From Notolepis coatsorum (lineage: Eukaryota > Chordata > Actinopteri > Aulopiformes > Paralepididae), in the NCBI GenBank assembly GCA_963971535.1, contig OZ020593.1, positions 16,108,148 to 16,172,147 on the forward strand: a DNA stretch of 64,000 nt, read 5' to 3'. Below are positions 1 through 11,067 of this stretch, in pieces. The notes below the pieces were generated by a model. The model had not been told where the DNA came from and searched no databases. It worked only from the letters and a program-made list of their open reading frames with translations. Within the stretch, counting starts at the first letter, position 1; every line of letters starts with the position of its first letter. The position numbers and the translations under genes are program-made.

Positions 1-325
1 TGTGAAAGCTCGTCACAGACTGAGCTTCTTCCCCTCAGCCGCCAGGCTGATCAATGCCTCAGGCGCCCCCCTCTGCCCCCAAGTGACACTGGCACAATGA
101 CACTGACTGCACTAGTCCTTACTGGAACTCTGCACTTTTCACTTTATATATATATATGTATTTAAATTATTAATCCTCCACTGCACTGTTTTTTGTCCTG
201 TGTCTGTGTTGGTGTTTGTCGTTACTGTGAAAAAAGAAATGAAAAAATGCATACACTGTAGTGCTGCAACAATTACCAATGTGTTTTGCACCGATGGCTT
301 AATAAAGGAATCTGAATCTGAATCT
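1..325 (+). mobile_element. 3' end of a LINE (5'-truncated)
   Basis: Frame 2 reads the usual C-terminal end of a fish LINE reverse transcriptase (RLSFFPSAARLINA) and stops at 98-100. An A/T-rich 3' UTR follows, and the copy ends in a tandem (AATCTG) tail at about 308-325. The start lies outside the window. The clade is not certain; the tail and C-terminus fit the L2/CR1/Rex1 group. Confidence 0.7.
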
Positions 326-378
326 AAAAAATCCTAACTAACCTTACTGGCATGCACTTGATATACTAACCTACACTG

Positions 379-1228
379 TAGGGGTGGGAATCACCAGTTT
401 AATCACGATACGATACGATATCGATTCTTTGGACAACGATACGATATTATCCGATATCACACAGTCTGCCACGATACGATACGATTCGATTCAGGTGCCT
501 GCGATCGATATGAGACGATATTATGTGCCCATTTAATACAATCAGTAACATTTAAATCAACAAAAAAAAAGGCAATGGAAATATCCTGACATTTTTATTT
601 TTGAGCTCTTCCAGACATTTAAATGAAAAACAATCTATTGTTTTTAATACAAATAGACCTCCTGTTCACTGTTTTTGGTTAGTTTTTCTTTTTTCTCTCG
701 ATATTAATATCCTATTCACTGTCACAGAGCTGTATTTTGGCTCGAAAAGCATATTGGGAGTCCCAAGGTGCAGTACCGGCCAGATCCTGTTAGTGGGGCT
801 ATCCCGAGAATGCACCCTCCCAGTCCCCACTTCTCTCTGCCTATGGCTCTGGGTTAGCTTGTTAGCTCACGCTAACGTAACGTTATCTTCGATCTTTAAC
901 GCGACGTGGGCATAATGGAGTGACAAGGATTGCAAAGCAGGTTAGATGCATTGGACCCGTTGTGGAATAAAACAGCAGGGACATGTTTTGGGTCACAGAA
1001 TAGGCACACTAGTCTTGCTCTAGTGACGCTCTAGACGCTACTGCTGTTGATGTTAAACGGAGTTTGAGTTTCACAACACTGGGCGCGGGGCGATGACGTC
1101 GCCGTCGCCGGATTTTCAAAATAAGAGTATCGCAATATGAATAGATCTTTTTACGTGGCATCGATCCTATTTGATTATTGATAATAGATCGATATATCGA
1201 TCTGGATCGATGTATCGTCCCACCCCTA
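379..1228. mobile_element. Non-autonomous hAT element (TAGGGGTGGGAA ends)
   Basis: Inverted ends TAGGGGTGGG / CCCACCCCTA are flanked by a perfect 8-bp duplication, CTACACTG, at 371-378 and 1229-1236. An 8-bp duplication is the hAT signature. Both subterminal zones are rich in CGATAC/ATCGAT. No transposase frame is visible, so it must have been moved in trans. An internal piece near 890-960 resembles 11498-11566, inside a hAT with different ends. Confidence 0.9.
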
Positions 1229-1236
1229 CTACACTG

Positions 1237-1368
1237 TAGCACTCAACACTTTGATGAACATTGTTACTCAGCTGATAAGAGTTGTACCCTTCCTGCTGTC
1301 TTGTTATACAAAACTTGTAAGTCACTTTGGATAAAAGCATCAGCCAAATGTAAATGTAAAAAAAAAAA
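1237..1368 (+). mobile_element. LINE/SINE 3' tail, common fish type
   Basis: The segment ends in the widespread teleost 3' motif around TTGGATAAAAGCATCAGCCA followed by TGTAAATGTAAAA. This motif is shared by several fish SINEs and LINEs. Only the 3' end is recognisable, and no coding part is left. Confidence 0.5.
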
Positions 1369-1573
1369 CTCTTAGCGATTGTACCAGCCAGACACTTAAT
1401 AACAATGAGCTACCGTTAACTAATTGCTAATTCAATGGCCCATCTGAAAATAAAGACTATGTTACACCGAGTTGTCCTTCTATACGCCTCTTGCGGGTCT
1501 CAAACTGTTATAACTTATGTCATTATCAGCAGGTCAGGACTACAAGCATACGATTAAAGCCAAGCTATCTACC

Positions 1574-1755
1574 TAGCCACTAGCATGCTAATGAAATAGA
1601 CCAGATTTGAGTGTAGTTTTAGCATGCTAACGTTAACAGTGTTACAATTCCACCATCCGATACGACACAGCATCAGAACGGTGTGGTAACGTTAGCATGC
1701 TACGTATCTTGTAACTAGTCAAAACGGGTCTATTTCACTAGCACGCCGGTGGCTA
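1574..1755. repeat. Imperfect foldback, about 60-bp arms
   Basis: The left arm starts TAGCCACTAGCATGCTAATG and is matched by the reverse complement of the right arm ending at 1755. Both arms share GAAATAGACC and an inner TAGCATGCTAACGTTA block. It has the shape of a MITE, but I see no convincing target duplication. Confidence 0.5.
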
Positions 1756-2384
1756 GCTCCACTAAGGTCACAAATCACAATGAGGGTCTACAACCATAGT
1801 ACGCATGCGTTAGCAGCATCCCAATGGGTGTGGTCGGGTCTTTGTTGGGCTATGTTTGCCCCATTAGGGCACGTAGTCTTTATCAGCAGCAAATTCAAGT
1901 AGAAAGTTGTGTGGTACTTTATCGTGTTCCGAGGACAAGGCAGATGAAGGCTCGACATACAGTCACTGCACTTCCAACCAAAGTCATTAATATGACAGTA
2001 AACACTAATGGAGTACCCAGCTCAGTGTTGTTATAGCAAAGACATTCAGCGATATTTCTTTCTTCCCAGGGTGGCGATAAAGTACAACACAACTTGCTAT
2101 GTGAATCTGCTGCCGTCAGTGACAGCACATGCAGCATATTTGATCGTGAACATTTATTTTGGGAGGGAGGCTAAATTAATTACAAAAAAACTGCTTGTGT
2201 TACTGTTGGATCGTATTCACCGGTTTGCAAACCTTATGCAACGCTAGCGACCGTAAATTCCCGTTAGCATAACATTAGCTTGCAGGATGTGTAGCGAGTC
2301 CACACAATGAATTCATTTGTAACGGTGACCAGACAGTTTGGTTGGAATTATGTAGTAGTCATCCATTAGCAACTAACACAGATT
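1756..2384. other. No gene seen
   Basis: Short frames only, with no recognisable domain and no splice-bounded exon. The stretch has several GCTAACGTTAGC-like words but no repeat family I can name. Confidence 0.5.
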
Positions 2385-2392
2385 GTCTAATT

Positions 2393-2776
2393 CAGTGGTT
2401 CCCAAACTGTGGTGCGCGCACCCCTTGTGGTGCGCGAGCGCCCTCTAGGTGGTGCGTGACATGAAAAGGCTAATGGTGGTAAATAACTTTTTTTTTATTA
2501 TTATTTTTTTTTTACAATAAAATTTCATAAAAATCTTAGTCAAACCTTTAGTATTATGGATATTAAACATGCTGGCAGAGTACATGCATCCATGTTGTCG
2601 TGAACATTTTAATTAAATAAAGAAATTCCCTATCCATAGTCGCCCGTGGGAAGAGAAAAAAATCAAATCTGTGCACGGAGACCAGCAACAATCTTTTCTA
2701 ACAGAAACCCATTGGGGGGTCAGCTAGGTCGGGAGGTGACAGGGGGTGCACGGCCAAAAAAGTTTGGGAACCGCTG
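2393..2776. mobile_element. Short hAT element (CAGTGGTTCCCAAACT ends)
   Basis: The ends CAGTGGTTCCCAAACT and AGTTTGGGAACCGCTG are near-perfect inverted repeats of the type found on many vertebrate hAT MITEs. A perfect 8-bp duplication, GTCTAATT, flanks it at 2385-2392 and 2777-2784. At 384 bp it is non-autonomous. Confidence 0.95.
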
Positions 2777-2784
2777 GTCTAATT

Positions 2785-3614
2785 AGACACCTACCAACCA
2801 ATCAGAATCACCCAGGCCACGGTATAAGGAATATCATTTTGTTCCGTCCAAATTGTTTTGGCACTTTGAAATAGGTCACTCTGTTGGTGCTCTATAGGCC
2901 ACTCCGTCGGCGTGTTCATGCCAATTGGCAAAAAGGTGCATAACTAAAGATTTTGTGGAAAGGTTGGGCATGAGCCAAAGGAGCCGATTAACTGTTCAGG
3001 CTAATTGGCAAGAAAGGGGAGTGGCCTCTAACGCAAACGGCGCATAGCTTCGAAAACAGATCACGTAACATGAACAAACTGGAAATCTTGACAAAAACAC
3101 ACAGCCACGCGCCCTTGCGTGTATGATTGCATGCACATAGGCGGTCGCAGATTTGTGCTAATTTAAGCGTGCATATGACCGTGGTTTAAAATATATATAA
3201 TCAAATCCCATCAGTTTTGTCATTTCACAGACTATGGAGCCTGCGAGAAGTACAATGTGCTGCTGTGCAAATATTAATAAAATAAATTAAAATAAAAGCT
3301 TTTCCAAAGAAGTAGGCCTGCTCACGTGAACCCTGATTCACTACAATACATCCTATGGTACAACACCTCAGTGGATGCTGCCAGGGCCGACACGACGTTA
3401 ACCCTAACCACCAGCCATACGCTTGGCTGTCATCTCGTCAGTTCTACTAGTAGCCACTTTGGCAGATAACCAACCTGCGTCTGACCCACAGAATTTTTTT
3501 AACCCGGGTGCTGAAGGAGGTGGTTTCACGGCCCCCCCCAGCGAGGCCTCTGGCTGGGCTCGTTAGTGAGCTCCAGGCCGTCAGCCTGGACAAGAGCGCA
3601 GCTCTCTTTCTTAC
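2785..3614. other. Unassigned stretch
   Basis: No coding region or named repeat is recognised. The 3' part (3447-3614) would be intron downstream of the minus-strand exon at 3615-3717 if that exon is real. Confidence 0.4.
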
Positions 3615-3717
3615 CTTGGGTGTCACCAGCTGGTAGTCGATATGTGTCAATTCGGGGAGGAAGCAGATGAGGTCGAGCCTGTAGTTATCCTTTTTGGTGA
3701 CAGGATGGCCGACAAGA
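3615..3717 (-). CDS. Orphan exon, leucine-rich-repeat cap
   Basis: On the minus strand a 103-bp exon lies between a strong acceptor (TTTTATTTTCAG, AG at 3719-3718) and a strong donor (AAG|GTAAGA, GT at 3614-3613). It starts one base into a codon and ends on a codon boundary. The product begins LVGHPVTKKDNYRLDLICF and ends PELTHIDYQLVTPK, the layout of an LRR cap: a GNPV-like turn, a YR..L helix, LP.L and then (I/L)DY. Ciliary LRR proteins such as DRC3/LRRC48 have caps of this style, but I cannot fix the orthologue. No neighbouring exon is recognisable in the window, so it is either one exon of a long TE-filled gene or a stray gene fragment. Confidence 0.5.
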
Positions 3718-4578
3718 CTGAAAATAAAACAGGAACGTTATATCTACCATGTACAAGTAGACTAGAAGTCAACAGAATCAGGGCCGCCACAGTCTAATTG
3801 GTCCCGCCACAGTTTTATAATGAACAAAAAAAGATTAATAGAAATAATTCATTTTTTTTTGGGTAATATTTTTTTAAATATAAAGTTTGCCAATAGGGAT
3901 GTATCAGTATAGTGCGGTGGCTTAGCAAAAAAATGTGGACGCGCCGGACAAAAGCACAAAATTTTTTCCACGTGTTCCCCATCACCATAGCTTTCATTTT
4001 GGGGTAGGGGCCACATCATCATGATGGATTTCAAGATGGCTGCCATGTAAAATCAAGGTTCTGCCCATTAATAAATATCTTGGTCCATAGCGCGCTCAAT
4101 ATTTGAGCGAACACAAAAGTATTGGTATCCCTGTAAACTAGAGAAGCTAAGCTTTCCATTGGTACGATTTCCATTAAGCCCAACTGTTGGGAAGGGGGTT
4201 TTAATAGGCAATGATTCAAAATGTGTCGAACATTGGGTTAGGGTTTGTTGTTAGAATGTTGAACATAGAAGATCAATTTTGATCAAACTAGGGCTGGACG
4301 GTATGGTCTAAAATTTATATCACGGTATAATTTGAAGCATAGACGGTAACGGTATATATCACGGTATATTAACTTATCTTAAAATGTCTATATAAATGCT
4401 TCTGAAGGGGTAAAACACTGTTATTCTGTTACAGCTGCTGAGCTCTATACTATAGCTAATGTCCATCAATATCTTCCTTTTTAATTAAATAGGTTCAAGA
4501 ATCGAATCAGGATTGTTAGCAGAGAGAGAGCGAGGGAGGGAGGAGGCTGCTAGAGTGGAGCTAACGTTAGCTTGCTGA

Positions 4579-4743
4579 GGCTAGTACATCGACAGGCTGC
4601 TAGTGGAGCCAGCTAACGTTAGCTTGCTGAGGCTAGTACATCGACAGGCTGCTAGTGGAGCCAGCTAACGTTAGCTTGCTGAGGCTAGTACATCGACAGG
4701 CTGCTAGTGGAGCCAGCTAACGTTAGCTTGCTGAGGCTAGTAC
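4579..4743. repeat. 52-bp tandem repeat inside the hAT
   Basis: Units start GGCTAGTACATCGACAGGCT at 4579, 4631 and 4683, and a cut unit starts at 4735. The array resumes at 11409, so it was split by the nested element. Each unit contains the 12-bp palindrome GCTAACGTTAGC. Confidence 0.9.
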
Positions 4744-5031
4744 GCGTGTAGCTTAATGCCAGCGGAAGAGTGCAAGAGCGCTTCCGCATTCTTCGCCGCG
4801 CATGCGCATGAGGTCCTCGCTTAGTTCAGACGCCCCATTCAACACGGTGAATCCCAAACTCGAAACTCCGTTAAGCTCCAGAGAGAGAGGCTGAAAACCG
4901 CCAGTTCTTGCCCGACGGATGGGAGCCGAATCGGGATCTGAGTTTTCTGATGAATAGCCCCAAAACATGGAGGTCGCGAACGGCGCCGGCTTTGCTGACC
5001 AGAGCTCTCTCAGATTCAAAATTGCAGCCTG

Positions 5032-5215
5032 GAATGAATGAATGAATGAATGAAGACTTTATTTAACAGATTGCAGAATGGGTACAATACAGTACGGCTC
5101 AATACATACAATTGTTAAGGGGATGCAGACCTGAGAAAGACGTTTGTCTTGTTTCCATCAGGGTCCCCCATTTTCAATTCATATAGACATTTATGACATA
5201 CACAACATACATGAC
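5032..5215 (-). mobile_element. LINE 3' tail, minus orientation
   Basis: A (GAAT)n tract is followed by the complement of a 3' UTR that recurs many times in this window (key word GAATTGAAAATGGGGGACCC on the sense strand, ending AATAAAGTTTTCAATC). It is the severely 5'-truncated tail of the same LINE seen with coding sequence at 31850-32818. It interrupts the left arm of the Mutator-like element. Confidence 0.85.
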
Positions 5216-5253
5216 ATACATGTTTCGGAACCAATGTATAACTACAAAGTTAC

Positions 5254-5442
5254 AAAGACAGTGTAAACAATATAATTAACTCTGAATATAATAATGACGA
5301 AAAATAAACAGGATACACAACACAACAAGGTGCACTACAAGGTGCACTACATATAACCTCATCGCATGCACCTTGTTGTGTATCCTGTTTATTTTTCGTC
5401 ATTATTATATTGAGAGTTAATTATATTGTTTACACTGTCTTT
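5254..5442. repeat. Near-perfect palindrome, about 78-bp arms
   Basis: 5254-5334 (AAAGACAGTGTAAACAATAT...) is the reverse complement of 5367-5442 with very few mismatches and a loop of about 32 bases. The loop contains a short duplication of AAGGTGCACTAC. It would fold into a long hairpin. Origin unknown. Confidence 0.85.
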
Positions 5443-5584
5443 CTTCTAATATAACCCTGCCCATTCCCAAATCATATTCAGAAAGTATCACAGAGACTTA
5501 TATTGACAGCGGAATTAGTTATTATTAGTAAGACACAACATTTCCGTAGTAATTGACCACCAGACTCTTTCTCTTAAGGCATTA

Positions 5585-8500
5585 ACGATAGGTTATGTAG
5601 ATAACCTAGTTATATTAGTATAGGCTAAGCTCCCGCTCTGAGCCTTACGAGATACTCCATATCGCCTGTGATACCTAATGTATCTCCCACGAACAAAAAC
5701 ACATGCACCCCACCTGTATGGGGCCCCGCCCCTTATGGTGGCACCACCCATATAATCATGACTCTGGTCATGACACACCCTTCCTCGCCAAAAACCCGTC
5801 CCAGGAAAAGATCCCTCAAGAGGGAACTCAGGGCGCGCAGAGCGGGAGCTTAGCCTATACTAATATAACTAGGTTATCTACATAACCTATCGTTATATTT
5901 CGTATGGCATCGCTCCCGCTCTGAGCCTTACGAGATAATGGGGAAGAGCGGGTGCGAGACCCGACAGATGTACCCCCTGAGGACCCGTAAGCCCACATCA
6001 AGGGGTGCGGGGAGCCCTGTCACCCCATCCTTCCTAACGAAGGGGGGGCGCAGTCAACTCCACCTGAATGCGAACAAGAGGGAGCCAGAACCCCTTGAAC
6101 ACACCGTACAGGCGGAACCACGTGTGACTCAACACACTGCGGCCCATACCCATACACTCCCGCTACCCGACCAAAGGACGGGAAGCAGGAAAGGCCACAG
6201 ACCCCAGAACCGCCTGGGAGACAGAACCCCCGGTCATGTCCATGAGGTAAAACCTTACAAAGGGGCCCGGCGAGGACCATGAAGCTGCAGCACAGATGTC
6301 CTCCACCGAGGCCCCACCCAGGAGAGCGGCAGAGGCAGCCACCCCACGAGTGGAGTGCGCCCTGACGCCCCCAGGGGGATCCTGCCCAGCCAGCGTGTAG
6401 CAGAGGGTAACACCCTCGCACAACCAATGGGACAGGCGCTGCTCCGACAGTGCCTTACCAGCACGAGCCCCACCGTAACAGACAAAAAGCTGGTCGGTAA
6501 CCCTGAAATCCTGAGTACGGCTGAGGTAAATCCCCAAGCACGGACTGGACATGACAGGTGAAGGCCCGCATCTAACTCACCAGTGTGAGGAGGAGGACGA
6601 AACGCCTGAACCACAATATCCCGGGAGCGGAAGGAACTCCGGATATTCTCAGGCACGAAAGCAGGATTAGGTCGCAGAGTGACACCGCAATCGGTCCGAA
6701 AAGACAGGCACTCTGGACGTACCGAGAGAGCACAGAGCTCACCTACGCGTTTAGTGGAAGTGACAGCCAGAAGGAACGCGGTCCTGAAGGACAGCTGTCC
6801 CAACGGCGCCCGCTCGAGCGGCTCAAACGGGGCCAAGGACAACCGACCGAGGACCAATTGAAGATCCCAAGTCGGAGCCAAGGAGCGTTGCACCGGCTTA
6901 ACGCGTCGAGCGCCAAGCAGGAAACGCTTCACAAGAGGGTGGCTGAACAAGACATCCCCTCAAACCCCTCATGATAGGAGGATATAGCTACTGCATATAC
7001 CCTCACCGTCGAAACCGACAGTCTATCAAGGAGAGACTGGAGGTAACTAAGGACAGCAACCAGGGGGCAGGAGACTGAGTCCTGGCCCCCCGCCTTACAC
7101 CACACTTGGAACATACGTCATCTGCCCGCATAAGCGCGACAGTGGAGGGAGCATGCGCATTCCAGATGGTAACACCATCAGGATCAAGAACCTGCGCCCC
7201 TCAACGTACCCGTCCCAACAACTGACCTAACAGATGTATGGGGAAGAATCCCTGGCGGCACGGCATCGGTCCCAGACCTGCCTGGCCATGTCCAGACGCA
7301 ATCCTCACCCGTCAGGATGAGGGCCGCCCCGCGACAGTACACCTGCACCCACATTCTCCCTGCCGGGGATGTGGGGAGCCCTTAGGCCGCGCAGATGGAG
7401 GACGCCCATAGCCAGCCGCCCGCCGCCTGGTGCAGACAGGGGGAGCGTACTCCTCCCTGTCTGTCGATACACGACACTGACGTCGTATCGTCCGTCCTGA
7501 TCAACACCATTTGTGGACCAGAAGGACCGCTTTCAACACCAACACATTGAACGTAGCGCAGACCGGGCAGCATGGTTTGCCAGCTGCCCCCTACTGCGTT
7601 GGCCCGACGCATCACCAGCGAGGGAGGCGTCGGTGAAAACGCGACGTGAGACAGCGCCGTAACCGTCCTAGGACGGAACCTCCCGAGCGTGTTGACAACA
7701 CGCTCCGAGATGGATGCCCATAGCCCTCCAACCGTTGACTGGGAAGAGGAATACTCTACATCCAGTCTACAGCAACCCCAGGCTGGTAGAGACCTGCCTG
7801 GTACGAGACCTGACGATCCACCTTGACCGCGAAGGACCAGAACGTCATCAGGGCAGAACACTCCGTAACCCCGGATGACGCAGAGGCCCCAGTGCGGCCT
7901 CCACGCACTTGGTGAAGATGCGGGGAGCCAGAGAAAACCGAACGGCAGCCTCTGGTACTCATACGCTAACCCTGCAAAGGAAGCGTAGGTAAGCCCTAGG
8001 ATGGAAGATCGGGGATGCGCATACGCATCCTACAGGTCTATGGAGGAGAACCAGACCCCCACCTGACAGTGTTCAACAGGTAGGAGACGATCCAAAAAAT
8101 GCTGAACCTTCCCATGAGACAGGTCCAGCCTGGGTCTTACACCCCTCCCTCCCGACTTCTCGGGCAGAGAACACCGGGAGGAGAACGCCACGACGATGGC
8201 TTGCTTCGTCCACAGAGATTGGATCTCGTCGACCAGAGCTGTCCCTGCTGGAGACCCCGACAACAGGGTCTGTACCAAACCTGAAAACGGGTGGGGTTGT
8301 GTAAACACAAGTCCCCGCCTCACCATTCTCTCCATCTACCTCGACATATGGTACTGCCGTAGTCATATGTGACGACACTCCCAACGCACCCGCCGTCACG
8401 TGGCGCAGGTCCGCCAGGAACTGTAGATAGTTGGCCCGGTCCCCCCCGCTGTGCGAAGACAACCCTGGAATCGTGCGAGGAGCGCGTTCCGTGTCGGAAC

Positions 8501-11067
8501 ACCTGACCCTGACACCACCCACGAGGCAATCGCACCCAAGGGGGAACCCCGACAGAAAAGGGCCTGTCTGATACGGGGGGCTTCCGATCAAAAAAGCCCC
8601 CCCACTGAACACCCCTCCAGAACATGCTGAAGGAGTTGTTCCGCAGCCGGACATGCAAGGTGTAAGGCCCCCATGGGTTCCTACACACCGTAGCCCTGCA
8701 GTGATATCACTACCACCCCAAACCATGTGAGCTGCGACCACTTGCCAATATTCCAGGAGTGGGAGCACCAACATGATACCTGGCCTGGCGAAGGCGAGGC
8801 CGGGGAAGCCCGCACTGTGTGCCTCAAAAGGTTTCGAGCCCCCCTGCTGACAACACTTAAGTTGACAGACGTAACACCAGGCTCAACCAACACAGTTCAA
8901 GGTGTGGGAGCCGCTTGACAGCACAACATTCTCACGGACAGACCCAGGCTCAGCCATCAACTGGGTGTCAGCCCCTGTCTCCATGAGAAGCGAAGAATGG
9001 GGCCGCATACGCTTCAATGAAGGTTCGCGGCCCGCAGCCAAAGGAGAACGCTCAGAGCCCCGCCTCTGGGGATACCAGAGAGAGGATTGAACGGGGAGCG
9101 GGCTGCTCGCGGCAAAATGACGACGGAGTGGTTTACCAACACCGAAATCACCCAAAATGGCCGATCCCTCGGCCGCCAAGACTGTCGGCCTCGCGATACC
9201 CTGTCGATTCTCCAACCAGGGCACCACTGGCGGGGGAAACATGGCCGCCTGTCGAGGGCCCCGTCATCGCCGCTGACGAGGCCGTGCTCTCCCTTCTTCT
9301 GGCTGCGCGGTGTGAGGCGGTGTAGGGCCTAGGACAATACCGCCCGCGCTCCAGCAGAAGACCAAAATCCCCTGCGGAGAGGGGAACCCTGAGCGGTTAT
9401 AGCTTGCGGCTGGGTCAAAGCTAATAACGTCAACATCCTCGACGGAGTGGTTTACCAACACCGTGCGCGATGTGTCGACGTCGGCCGGCCCTCAAGGCCC
9501 CTCCACCAGACACCATTTCTGTAATAGAAAAAACACCAATTCGAACACAGTTCTAATCGTTGCCAATTCCATACCGTGGCGGTACAAGCCTTAACAGCCC
9601 ACCAGCCACTCGCCAGGCCGACCCATGGTGTCGGCCGGGCGGGGCATTGTTTCAATATATCAAAAACAAAGGACTGACGTTAACATGGAGCACCAGTGGT
9701 GATTGCAAACAGCACCCTCCACTGTGGTGTGGACCATGAAAAGGTTAAATGAATAAAAAGAGCTAAACCACAAAAACTGTAGAATGAGCAAACCCATACA
9801 CACAAAGTTTAAGGGGAGACGGACCAGACCCGTCTTCATTCAAAATATTCACAACAGAACACCAGCCCTAGTTTAGCCCATTTACCAAAAAAGGTAAACA
9901 AAGCCCCCCCCCCGCACTACTCCCCCAGTATACCGATTGACCGTCAGTATGAATGGTTTGAGAGGAGAGAAAGCTGTAGCAAGACAGACCTTCTCATAGC
10001 AGAGTGACAAAATGAAACAATAGCCCCCTACACAGGGCCGCCCCAGGAGATGGGGGGCCTCGCGTCTAAAAACGCACGGGGCCTCACATTTCTCCCAAGC
10101 GGCCCTGCCCTTATACTACTGCAGCCTAACGCCAGGCAATGTGGAACCCAAGACAACAATTGCCTGTGCACAGACACGCAACATGTTTACCATGTCGGCT
10201 GGACCCATAGCCCCACTACCCGACGCCAACCCAGATGGGAACACCGTTCAACAAACCCCGCCGGAACACAAGGTAATACCTGGCTAGAATCTAGCCACGA
10301 CCTACCCCGTTGTCAACCCATTTACCCGAAAAAGGTAAATAGAACTCAAAACCCCACAACAGCTACCGACTGACCTTCATTGATGAACCGGGCAAGAGGC
10401 GGGAGAGTGACAACATCTCACGGCGGAGACATTAAAACAGCATAGCAATTAGCAGTAGTGATAGCATGCGGCAGTAGCGATAGCATGTTAGCATAGCTTT
10501 AGATGTTTTAGCAGCACGCCCAAGACAGCTTGGAAACCGTTCCCTGCAGAGAACGTTCACCAAACCATCTTGCCCCTGGCGCCAACACACAACAAGGTTG
10601 TGTTAACAACACAAACCAGCATTACTAACACTAATACCCATGCCTGAAGACACAGGGCCTACCTGAGTACAAGCTGGCCCGACAGCCAGCCTTGTACAGC
10701 TGAACCTCGATGTGCAGTCATCAAACGAGGAACATCACAGGCCCGTCGTGTCGCCGAAAACATGCGTCGAAGATGCCAGGGGCCAGCAACCTCCGGTAAG
10801 CTTCCAACATTATTAATCTCCCTTAATCTTTTCATTCCGCTAGCTCGCATGGTGCATAGCATCCAGTACGCTGGGACGAAAATAGAGGAAGGGTGTGTCA
10901 TGACCAGAGTCATGATTATATGGGTGGTGCCACCATAAGGGGCGGGGCCCCATACAGGTGGGGTGCATGTGTTTTTGTTCGTGGGAGATACATTAGGTAT
11001 CACAGGCGATATGGAGTATCTCGTAAGGCTCAGAGCGGGAGCGATGCCATACGAAATATAACTGGGT
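5585..11067 (-). mobile_element. DIRS-type tyrosine-recombinase retroelement, broken fossil
   Basis: Minus-strand coding matches fish DIRS elements. Around 6950-6300 the tyrosine recombinase is recognisable (HPLVKRFLLGARR near its start, HSTRGVA box near its end), and around 8335-8030 part of the reverse transcriptase (SPAGTALVDEIQSLW, DLSH). The ends are DIRS-like inverted repeats, 5604-5785 against 10888-11067. A further inverted pair of about 60 bp (5585-5644 and 5833-5896) lies at the left end. The element is broken by many breaks and is clearly an old copy. It sits inside the Mutator-like element. Confidence 0.85.

Noticed and set aside
5938-9332. Plus-strand frames of up to 129 codons
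   Set aside because: Antisense of the DIRS element, whose recognisable domains are on the minus strand.
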